Positions 1-5,073 of a DNA stretch of 7,128 nt are shown one piece after another. The stretch is from Gallionellaceae bacterium (lineage in GTDB: Bacteria; Pseudomonadota; Gammaproteobacteria; Burkholderiales; Gallionellaceae), in the NCBI GenBank assembly GCA_030690855.1, contig JAUYFR010000002.1, forward strand, positions 1 to 7,128. Direction: 5' to 3'. Under the pieces are notes generated by a model. That model made no database searches and was not told where the DNA came from. It saw nothing but the letters and a program-made list of their open reading frames with translations. Each line of letters begins with the position of its first letter. Positions within the stretch are counted from its first letter, which is position 1. The position numbers and the translations under genes were made by a program.

Positions 1-1
1 T

Positions 2-472
2 TATGTTGACCTTGATGGTCGCCTACGTCGTTTTGAAGTAGGCGATGCAGTGACCGCTGAGAAAGCCAGCGGTAAAAAGATTAAAGCCGAAGACCCTAGC
101 ATTGAAAATCGTGCGCTCGAGGTTGCTTATAATTTTTACAAAATAGAGCGCTACCAAAATGCGGTGAGCTCGTTTCAAGAATTTCTTACCAATCACCCTC
201 AGTCGGTCCACGTCGCCAACATTCGTTACTGGATGGGTAATTCTTATTTTGTATTGAAAGACTACAAGACAAGCTTAGAAAACTACCAACAGCTAGTGAA
301 TAAATTTGATGAGCATCCCAAAGTGGTAGACGCGCTATTTAGCATTACAGACTGCCAAGAATTATTGCGAGATACAGAAGCGGCAAAACAAACGCTCAGG
401 CATGTGATGTTGAAGTATCCCAACACTGAAGCTTCTGCAAAAGCCAAAAAGCGCTTATCCGCTCTCAAGTAA
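2..472 (+). CDS. cpoB: Cell division coordinator CpoB / Tol-Pal protein YbgF, C-terminal part (5' end outside window)
   Basis: The open frame enters from the left edge and gives 156 residues. It begins with YVDLDGRLRRFE, the linker that follows the N-terminal coiled coil in YbgF/CpoB proteins. A charged spacer (about residues 16-38) is followed by three TPR-like helical repeats: ALEVAYNFYKIERYQNAVSSF, ANIRYWMGNSYFVLKDYKTSL and VVDALFSITDCQELLRDTEAA. The family is periplasmic, works with TolA and Pal, and links outer-membrane constriction with peptidoglycan synthesis during division. The missing 5' part should hold the signal peptide and trimerising coiled coil. The ATG-less lead-in shows that later GTG or ATG codons are internal and not starts. 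In many proteobacteria this gene ends the tol-pal operon, and the stop lies 7 nt before queE on the same strand, so co-transcription is likely. The identification is firm; the operon is inferred. Confidence 0.93.
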   Translation, partial: YVDLDGRLRRFEVGDAVTAEKASGKKIKAEDPSIENRALEVAYNFYKIERYQNAVSSFQEFLTNHPQSVHVANIRYWMGNSYFVLKDYKTSLENYQQLVNKFDEHPKVVDALFSITDCQELLRDTEAAKQTLRHVMLKYPNTEASAKAKKRLSALK

Positions 473-479
473 TTTTCTA

Positions 480-1145
480 ATGCCCAAGTCTTCTCTTAGC
501 GCAAGAGACTCTCTGCGTATCACCGAAATCTTTTATTCTTTGCAGGGGGAAACCTCTCGCGTAGGTATTCCTACAGTCTTTATTCGCCTAACTGGTTGCC
601 CTTTGCGCTGCCATTATTGCGATACGACTTACGCGTTTACAGGCGGCAACAACATGGCGCTTGATGACATACTTCACGAGGTCACGAAATACCCAACACG
701 CAATATCTGCGTCACCGGCGGTGAGCCACTAGCACAAAAAGGCTGTATTAAATTAATGCAGTTATTATGCGACAAGGGGTATGACGTATCGCTAGAAACC
801 AGTGGCGCGCTAGACATTGCCACCGTAGATCAACGGGTTGCTAAAGTGTTAGATGTGAAAACACCGGCTTCAGGCGAGGTAGAAAAAAATCTTTGGCGTA
901 ATTTTGCATCCCTCAATTCACGCGATGAAGTTAAATTCGTGCTGTGTGGAGTGGCTGATTACGAATGGGCAAAAACGATACTGCAAACACATCACCTAGC
1001 AAAAAAATGCGATGTTTTATTTTCACCTTCACAGGGGCAGTTAGAAGCACGTGAACTCGCGGACTGGATTTTGCGTGACGGCTTACAAGTGCGTCTGCAA
1101 GTGCAGTTGCATAAACTACTTTGGGAAAATCAACAGGGGAAATGA
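480..1145 (+). CDS. queE: 7-carboxy-7-deazaguanine synthase QueE (radical SAM)
   Basis: The 221-residue protein carries YSLQGE (residues 19-24), which is typical of the QueE N-terminus, and the cluster-binding cysteines C40, C44 and C47 in GCPLRCHYCDTTYAF. The spacing is CX3CX2C. The glycine-rich VTGGEP motif follows near residue 79. QueE converts 6-carboxy-5,6,7,8-tetrahydropterin to 7-carboxy-7-deazaguanine, using SAM and a 4Fe-4S cluster, in the preQ0/queuosine pathway in the cytoplasm. The length and C-terminal LQVQLHKLLW fit the shorter betaproteobacterial type. The ATG at 480 is the first in frame. It has no good Shine-Dalgarno sequence and sits 7 nt after the cpoB stop, so translation may be coupled to cpoB. 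The 3' end overlaps queC. queD and queF are not in the window. Confidence 0.95.
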   Translation: MPKSSLSARDSLRITEIFYSLQGETSRVGIPTVFIRLTGCPLRCHYCDTTYAFTGGNNMALDDILHEVTKYPTRNICVTGGEPLAQKGCIKLMQLLCDKGYDVSLETSGALDIATVDQRVAKVLDVKTPASGEVEKNLWRNFASLNSRDEVKFVLCGVADYEWAKTILQTHHLAKKCDVLFSPSQGQLEARELADWILRDGLQVRLQVQLHKLLWENQQGK

Positions 1146-1816
1146 AAAACGCAGTCATCTTACTTTCTGGCGGACTAGATTCTGCGACGGTCTTGGCAAT
1201 GGCAAAACAGCAAGACTTTACTTGCTATACGCTGAGTGTTAATTACGGGCAGCGACATCACGCTGAGTTGGCGGCCTCGTTGCGCGTAGCTACCGCCTTA
1301 GGATCCCATGAGCATCGTGTGATAAATATTGACCTGACAGCATTTGGGGGATCCTCATTAACAGATTCAAAAATTGCCGTTCCTGAAAAAGTGAGCAGTG
1401 GCATTCCATCGACCTATGTTCCTGCGCGTAACACCATCATGCTTTCTTTAGCTCTTGCTTGGGCCGAAGTATTGAAATCGCAAGATATTTTCTTTGGGGT
1501 CAATGCGGTTGATTATTCCGGCTACCCAGATTGTCGGCCAGAATATGTTGCTGCTTTTGAACGCATGGCCAATCTTGCAACAAAGTTAGCGGTAGAGGGT
1601 AAACCACTTACTGTACATGCCCCGCTTTTGCATTTAAGCAAGGCAGAGATCATTCGCCTAGGGCTAACACTAGGCGTTGACTACAGCCTGACTGTTTCAT
1701 GCTACCAAGCCGACGAACAGGGCCGCGCTTGCGGCGTGTGCGATTCCTGTCGTTTGCGGAGCGCAGGTTTTGCAGAGGCAGGAGTTTCAGATGTAACGCA
1801 TTATCGAAATTCGTGA
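1142..1816 (+). CDS. queC: 7-cyano-7-deazaguanine synthase QueC
   Basis: The 224-residue protein opens with MKNAVILLSGGLDSATV. SGGLDS (residues 9-14) is the PP-loop that binds ATP. VPARN (93-97) and the NAVDYSGYPDCRPE segment are QueC signatures. The zinc site is the four-cysteine set C187, C197, C200 and C203 (SCYQ...RACGVCDSC). QueC converts 7-carboxy-7-deazaguanine to preQ0 with ATP and ammonia, the step after QueE. I chose the ATG at 1142 over the in-frame ATG at 1121, because an AGGGGA ribosome site lies just upstream (1135-1140) and the ATGA overlap with the queE stop is a usual coupling arrangement. The 7 extra residues of the longer version lie within queE. No terminator is seen after it; the tRNA-Lys promoter begins only 10 nt beyond the stop. 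Confidence 0.95.
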   Translation: MKNAVILLSGGLDSATVLAMAKQQDFTCYTLSVNYGQRHHAELAASLRVATALGSHEHRVINIDLTAFGGSSLTDSKIAVPEKVSSGIPSTYVPARNTIMLSLALAWAEVLKSQDIFFGVNAVDYSGYPDCRPEYVAAFERMANLATKLAVEGKPLTVHAPLLHLSKAEIIRLGLTLGVDYSLTVSCYQADEQGRACGVCDSCRLRSAGFAEAGVSDVTHYRNS

Positions 1817-1825
1817 GTGATTGCG

Positions 1826-1853
1826 TTGACACTAATGCCATTATCCGTATAAT
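1826..1853 (+). promoter_or_regulatory. Sigma-70 promoter of tRNA-Lys
   Basis: TTGACA at 1826-1831 and TATAAT at 1848-1853 both match the consensus exactly, with a 16-bp spacer. The bases after the -10 are GCGCGC, a GC-rich discriminator as found on stable-RNA promoters under stringent control. Transcription would start near 1860, about 17 nt before the mature tRNA 5' end. Confidence 0.85.
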
Positions 1854-1876
1854 GCGCGCTTCCCTTTTGGGGTTGT

Positions 1877-1952
1877 GGGACGATAGCTCAGCCGGTAGAG
1901 CAGCGGACTTTTAATCCGTTGGTCGCGAGTTCGAATCTCGCTCGTCCTACCA
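1877..1952 (+). tRNA. tRNA-Lys (anticodon UUU)
   Basis: The 76-nt cloverleaf is complete. The acceptor stem is GGGACGA/TCGTCCT, with a G-U first pair. The D-stem GCTC/GAGC encloses AGCCGGTA. The anticodon stem GCGGA/TCCGT (first pair G-U) encloses loop CTTTTAA (1908-1914) with anticodon TTT at 1910-1912. The T-arm GCGAG/CTCGC encloses TTCGAAT. CCA is encoded at 1950-1952. It reads lysine codons AAA and AAG. An integrase gene starts its 3' end only 37 nt downstream, in the opposite orientation, which makes the tRNA 3' end the probable integration target. Confidence 0.96.
1932..1952. other. Probable left attachment region (attL) at the tRNA-Lys 3' end
   Basis: Tyrosine integrases commonly use the T-arm and 3' end of a tRNA gene as attachment core. 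Here the tRNA is intact and integrase is the next gene. The exact core cannot be set, because no second copy of this 3' end was found at the right side of the element. Confidence 0.35.
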
Positions 1953-1959
1953 CAAATAC

Positions 1960-1992
1960 AAGGGGTTAGCTGTAATGGCTAGCCTCTTTTTA
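1960..1992 (+). terminator. Rho-independent terminator after tRNA-Lys
   Basis: AAGGGGTTAGC (1960-1970) pairs with GCTAGCCTCTT (1978-1988) through 11 positions including two G-U pairs, around the loop TGTAATG. A T-run (1987-1991) follows. It is positioned to end the tRNA-Lys transcript and overlaps the integrase stop codon on the other strand. It lies beyond CCA, so it may belong to the element's side of the junction. Confidence 0.75.
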
Positions 1993-3003
1993 TTTAAGGT
2001 GTGCCATATTTGTGCCATTAAGCATTGTTGCAAACTTCTCTGAATGCTCCATGAGCTGGGCCGGTGCAAGATGAGCATATCTTCTGACCATTGCTTCACT
2101 CTCCCAACCACCAAGCTCCTGTAACACATTCAATGGCGTTCCTTGTTGCGCTAGCCAGCTTGCCCAAGTATGACGGAGATCATGCCATCTAAAATTCTCA
2201 ATCTCCGCACGCTTAAGAGCATTCCTCCAGCTTTTCGTATTTGCCCATGCAATGGGTTCGCCACGAAGTGAAAAAACTCGCTGAGGATGCTTGCCAACCT
2301 GACGCATAAGCACATCCATCGCTACCGAATTTAGAGGAACATGAATTGCCTTGCGTGCCTTCGCTTGATCTGGATGTATCCAGCAAACTTGGCGAGCCAA
2401 ATCTACTTGTGACCATTCAAGCTGAAGCACATTGCCTTGGCGTAAACCAGTAGACAGCGCAAACAACACCATATCCCTCTGATGAGGAGCTAGCTCCGCG
2501 AGAAGCGTTTTAACCTGTTCCGGCGTTATCCACCGGACGCGGCGTTTTGCTTCTTTATAAAGCCGGATTCTTGGCACCTTATCAATCCATTCCCAGTCCA
2601 GCATCGCCTTGCGCAGAATTGAACGAATAACTGCCAAAGTACGGTTTGCTGTCGAAGGGCTGGCTTCTTTTGCCTTGATCTCCCCGATGCTTCCAATAAG
2701 CTCTCGATCAATCTCTGACAGGAATTTCCCCCGTAGAAACTGCTGTACCCAGCGCAGTCGGTTTATATCGTCCTTGTGCGTTGCTTTGTGTTGCGTTTCG
2801 AGAAGAAACTTATGAGCAGCATCATCCCAAGTGTAATCAGGTTTATCGCCTAACTTATCTACTCGCCATGATTCGGCTTTCAACTTGTCATGCAATTCCT
2901 TTGCTTGGGCTTTATCGGCAGTCCCAGCAGAACGTCTAATGCGCTCACCGGAGGACGTAACAAAGTCGATGTACCACGTGTTACCGCGTTTTTTGAGTGA
3001 CAT
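1990..3003 (-). CDS. Tyrosine-type site-specific integrase
   Basis: The 337-residue protein has an N-terminal arm-binding-like segment (KKRGNTWYIDFVTSSGERIRRSAGT), a core-binding SAM-like domain (about 57-145) and a C-terminal catalytic domain. Catalytic residues can be read as R188 in STGLRQGN, a likely lysine at 215, H274 and R277 in WHDLRHTW, W300 in LGGW and the nucleophile Y309 in VRRYAHL. It should integrate and excise the element at tRNA-Lys. I chose the ATG at 3003 over upstream in-frame starts. A strong AGGAGA site (3011-3016 on the plus strand) lies 7 nt before it, and the upstream extension is unlike integrases. Its first 124 nt overlap the end of the excisionase-like gene in another frame. 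The gene converges on tRNA-Lys. Confidence 0.95.
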   Translation of the reverse strand: MSLKKRGNTWYIDFVTSSGERIRRSAGTADKAQAKELHDKLKAESWRVDKLGDKPDYTWDDAAHKFLLETQHKATHKDDINRLRWVQQFLRGKFLSEIDRELIGSIGEIKAKEASPSTANRTLAVIRSILRKAMLDWEWIDKVPRIRLYKEAKRRVRWITPEQVKTLLAELAPHQRDMVLFALSTGLRQGNVLQLEWSQVDLARQVCWIHPDQAKARKAIHVPLNSVAMDVLMRQVGKHPQRVFSLRGEPIAWANTKSWRNALKRAEIENFRWHDLRHTWASWLAQQGTPLNVLQELGGWESEAMVRRYAHLAPAQLMEHSEKFATMLNGTNMAHLK

Positions 3004-3212
3004 ATTTTGATCTCCTTTCCAGAGGTCACTCGCAACGCTTGCCGAGGCGAAGAATAGAACGAACGCACATAATCGGCAAGGTCGAGCTCGATAAATACCC
3101 AGCACTTGCCAATTTTTGCTGCAGGTACAAGGCCGGCCTTTGCTCGACGGCGAAGCTCTTCAGGATGCAACTTAAGGAATTGGGCGGCTTGCTCAAGATT
3201 AAGAGTCTCCAT
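2880..3212 (-). CDS. Excisionase-like helix-turn-helix protein
   Basis: The 110-residue protein opens with METLNLEQAAQFLKLHPEELRRRAKAGLVPAAKIGKCWVFIELDLADYV. This is the winged-HTH pattern of the AlpA/Xis/HTH_17 group: an EAA-type first helix, HPEELRRRAKAG as recognition helix and KIGKCWVF as wing. Such proteins direct excision with a tyrosine integrase or regulate it. The rest (about 53-110) is basic and ends LLGLPIKPKQRNCMTS, a tail I recall in similar proteins beside integrases. The ATG at 3212 has GGGAG 8 nt upstream; an in-frame GTG at 3221 abuts that site and is less likely. The last 124 nt overlap integrase, so the two are probably one transcript. The 42-50% of the length beyond the HTH has no function I can name. 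Confidence 0.75.
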   Translation of the reverse strand: METLNLEQAAQFLKLHPEELRRRAKAGLVPAAKIGKCWVFIELDLADYVRSFYSSPRQALRVTSGKEIKICHSKNAVTRGTSTLLRPPVSALDVLLGLPIKPKQRNCMTS

Positions 3213-3244
3213 CGCTATCACTCCCTATTGGTACATAACTGCCG

Positions 3245-3260
3245 ATGGCAATATGCCCAT
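3245..3260. promoter_or_regulatory. Imperfect palindrome upstream of the excisionase-like gene, possible operator
   Basis: ATGGCAATATGCCCAT has ATGG/CCAT arms around a CATAT-like centre and lies 33-48 bp upstream of the chosen ATG at 3212. Position and symmetry fit an operator for a small DNA-binding protein. No clear promoter hexamers were found here. Confidence 0.25.
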
Positions 3261-3349
3261 TGATACAAAGTAGTTTGTCCCGCTCCATGACGACCCCGCT
3301 GTGAAATTATTTCGGCTAGCTTAAAGGCGATTGGCAATAAACGGGATTG

Positions 3350-3459
3350 GGGTGAACTAGGGGGATTTATAATTCAGAGGAGCTTGCGAAGCCTGAATCT
3401 ATAAGGGAATTGGGGTGGATGCTAATATAGGGTGAATTAGGGTGAAACGCATGTCACCC
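3350..3459. repeat. Cluster of GGGTGAA motifs in the integrase-side control region
   Basis: GGGTGAACTAGGG (3350-3362) and GGGTGAATTAGGG (3430-3442) differ by one base. The second runs into another GGGTGAA (3440-3446), giving a 10-bp period. GGGTGA (3440-3445) also forms an inverted pair with TCACCC (3454-3459), 8 nt apart. The copies flank the hairpin at 3367-3404. The cluster sits in the 240-bp gap between the unknown gene's stop and the excisionase-like gene, and could be an operator, accessory recombination sites or iteron-like sites; the sequence does not decide. Confidence 0.5.
3367..3404. repeat. Imperfect hairpin in the gap before the excisionase-like gene
   Basis: TTATAATTCAG (3367-3377) pairs with CTGAATCTATAA (3393-3404) with a single-base bulge. 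Inside, GCTT (3382-3385) pairs with AAGC (3389-3392) around GCG, with four unpaired bases on the left side. There is no T-run on either side, so it is not a standard terminator. It may be a protein-binding or single-strand site. Confidence 0.45.
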
Positions 3460-4320
3460 GAGTTTGACGGCGATTTTTTTGTAGTAATCTGTTTCGCGTG
3501 CACCAGAATTGAATTTGCATAGACCCACAAGGTAGTCATTGAATGTTTCATCTGAGACAGAGAAAAGTTTCTTATTTATCTGAAGGCAAAAGTTTTTGAA
3601 GTCGATTCTTTTTCCTGGCATATCTAATGGATCAAATTCGGTATCGGCAATTTTAATTAATTCGATAATGCGTTTAATCTCGGCTAGCTTTGTGTCCACT
3701 TTGCTTGGTGCTTTGACTTTCTCGGGTAGTTTGAGTTTTTTATCCTCCTCATCCCATAGCGTTTTGAGTTCCGCAAAAAAACATTCGGCACGATAGCTCG
3801 GGCCTTCAGTATTTTTCATTGCCCATTCATAGAAGTCGCGAGGTTTTATCCAATGCTGCTCTTTGTCGACAATGGTTTTTAACTCACCCAGCAATGCCAT
3901 CTGAATAGCGCTGTCACGCAATTGCATCCAGCGCTCTCGTAAGCCTGGGAATATTGGCATGTTATAAAAAGAGGGATTGCGTAGATGAAAGGCCTGATAA
4001 AAAATGAACGGATTGATATCCAACCACAGAGCGGCTGCATCGCCTAATGTCCAAATCTTTTGAGCTTTAAGGCTTGGCAACTCCTCTATTGGAGTGAGTT
4101 CGGGTTTGACCCAATCTACAAGTTGATCAAGAATAATTTTTTCGTCTGGAGGAACTAGGCTCTGAATATCTGGCTGCTTGCTCATATCCTCAAATGACAG
4201 ATGAGGATATTCGCGCCACAGTTGGCGTGCGACTTGACGGAGCTTGGTAGTGAGTTTTTCTGTACCTTCATGCATCTTTTTGTACCCAGAACTTCCTATA
4301 AATGGTGACTTGGTAGCCAC
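3454..4320 (-). CDS. Unrecognised 288-residue protein of the mobile element
   Basis: I do not recognise this gene with certainty. The product is soluble and mostly helical, with no signal peptide or membrane segment. A basic N-terminal half-domain (about 20-75) has KLRQVARQLWREYPHLSFEDMSK followed by LDQLVDWVKPELTP, which could be a helix-turn-helix. WTLGDAAALWLDINP (90-104) resembles the W-x-(E/D)AAxL-W-DP pattern of uncharacterised proteins in mobile elements. A lysine-rich coiled segment (190-225) leads to SVSDETFNDYLVGLCKFNSGAR (254-275). The start is uncertain: GTG at 4320 gives the full frame but has no good ribosome site; ATG at 4275 (residue 16) has only a distant AGGAA. It lies between the int-xis pair and the oriT region, divergent from the mobilization genes. 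Roles such as regulator, accessory protein or cargo are open. Confidence 0.8.
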   Translation of the reverse strand: MATKSPFIGSSGYKKMHEGTEKLTTKLRQVARQLWREYPHLSFEDMSKQPDIQSLVPPDEKIILDQLVDWVKPELTPIEELPSLKAQKIWTLGDAAALWLDINPFIFYQAFHLRNPSFYNMPIFPGLRERWMQLRDSAIQMALLGELKTIVDKEQHWIKPRDFYEWAMKNTEGPSYRAECFFAELKTLWDEEDKKLKLPEKVKAPSKVDTKLAEIKRIIELIKIADTEFDPLDMPGKRIDFKNFCLQINKKLFSVSDETFNDYLVGLCKFNSGARETDYYKKIAVKLG

Positions 4321-4403
4321 TTGTTCATTCTAAAAGAAGTGCAGATTATTTGTGACGAGGCACGAAATATATTTGCAGCCAGAAATAAGAGCCCTGTAAT
4401 CGC

Positions 4404-4413
4404 CGTTTAAACG
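4404..4413. repeat. 10-bp perfect palindrome CGTTTAAACG
   Basis: The palindrome lies 84 bp upstream of the GTG of the unknown gene and 146 bp before the mobilization promoter. A related sequence with the same GTTTAAA centre occurs in the hairpin at 4444-4471, so the two may be bound by one protein. Confidence 0.4.
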
Positions 4414-4443
4414 CACGATCTTTTTTCTGCATGAGCTACAGCA

Positions 4444-4471
4444 CCAAAGAATCGGTTTAAAACGATTTTGG
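4444..4471. repeat. Hairpin CCAAA-ATCG / CGAT-TTTGG
   Basis: CCAAA (4444-4448) and ATCG (4451-4454) pair with CGAT (4463-4466) and TTTGG (4467-4471), with a GA bulge and the loop GTTTAAAA. There is no T-run, so it is not a clear terminator. Its place between the divergent genes suggests an operator or part of a relaxosome site. Confidence 0.4.
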
Positions 4472-4549
4472 AGGGACTGTTTTGCTAGTTGGAATCACCC
4501 TGATTTGTAAAAACGCAATTCCTAGAGGTAACTTTCCCCCAAGAAATCC

Positions 4550-4577
4550 TTGACATCATTCAGATCACCTGTACGAT
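4550..4577 (+). promoter_or_regulatory. Promoter for the traJ-like/relaxase operon
   Basis: TTGACA (4550-4555) matches the -35 consensus and TACGAT (4572-4577) matches four of six -10 bases including T1, A2 and T6, with a 16-bp spacer. TACG-N6-CGTA (4572-4585), an inverted repeat, covers the -10, which would fit repression by a relaxosome protein. The transcript would run through the candidate oriT before reaching the first gene. Confidence 0.65.
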
Positions 4578-4611
4578 CAGACGTATCCAAAATATACCGC
4601 ATAGGAAGATA

Positions 4612-4663
4612 CAGGCTGGGAAATGTAATACGCTTCGCACATTTCCACCTGCCCTGCGGGGCA
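4612..4663 (+). other. oriT: Candidate origin of transfer (oriT) with RP4-like nick sequence
   Basis: GGAAATGT (4619-4626) and ACATTTCC (4639-4646) form a perfect 8-bp inverted repeat with a 12-nt loop, extended by CAGG (4612-4615) with CCTG (4648-4651). Just after the right arm comes ACCTGCCC. In RP4 the nick site TATCCTG/CCC also follows the right arm of an inverted repeat, so a nick after G4651 is a reasonable guess. A second GC-rich hairpin, TGCCC-TGCG-GGGCA (4650-4663), follows directly. The site lies 72 bp upstream of a TraJ-like gene and its relaxase partner, as expected for a MOBP module. The call rests on structure and analogy. Confidence 0.55.
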
Positions 4664-4734
4664 ACAACAAATGTTCGGCGCTTTGCTTCTTACATTTTTA
4701 AGGGCAACGGCCAACCCGATTTCAAGGAGATGTT

Positions 4735-5073
4735 ATGCCATACCCAAGACGTGCAGCTACTTTAACTAAGCCACTGTCGATTCGTTTCACACCTGAGGAG
4801 CGGGCGGAGATTGATCGAGAGGCTGCGGTGGCGGGGGTGCCTTGCGGTGAATATGTTCGTCGCAGAACATTGGGCCGTCCGGTCCGTGCTCATGTTTCCC
4901 TTGCCACCTCCGGGGGAGCAAGTTCCTATCAAACTGCGCTCATGAGTCAGCTAAACAGTTTGGGTGGTTTACTCAAAAATTTGCACAACCAAGGATTGGG
5001 GCATGACGCCATCACGGCTCAATTGTTGATCACCATTGGTGATGTGGTAAGTAAACTGGGCGATACAAAATGA
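4735..5073 (+). CDS. TraJ/MobC-like relaxosome accessory protein
   Basis: The 112-residue protein begins with a basic stretch and a likely ribbon-helix-helix (KPLSIRFTPEERAEIDREAAVAGVPCGEYVRRRTLG, about 12-47). The second half has LNSLGGLLKNLHNQG (73-87) and a closing helix ending VVSKLG. Both features match the plan of RP4 TraJ, which carries LGRLGGLLK in the same place, and of MobC proteins. TraJ binds an inverted-repeat arm at oriT and brings in the relaxase. The ATG at 4735 has AAGGAGA (4724-4730) in good position. Its stop overlaps the relaxase start as ATGA (5070-5073), so the two are translated together. Assignment to the family is good; TraJ versus MobC naming is a judgement. Confidence 0.85.
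   Translation: MPYPRRAATLTKPLSIRFTPEERAEIDREAAVAGVPCGEYVRRRTLGRPVRAHVSLATSGGASSYQTALMSQLNSLGGLLKNLHNQGLGHDAITAQLLITIGDVVSKLGDTK

Noticed and set aside
3004..3105. N-terminal extension of integrase from an upstream start (34 residues)
   Set aside because: The strong AGGAGA site and the usual integrase opening MSLKKRGNTWYIDF point to 3003; the extension reads like the excisionase-like gene in another frame.
3340..3460. CRISPR array or plasmid replication iterons in the G-rich repeat region
   Set aside because: Repeats are too short and unevenly spaced for CRISPR, and no replication initiator gene is present to support iterons.
4550..4765. 71-residue plus-strand frame running through the promoter and oriT region
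   Set aside because: Its start lies at the -35 hexamer and it overlaps the TraJ-like gene out of frame; hairpins and promoter explain the region better.
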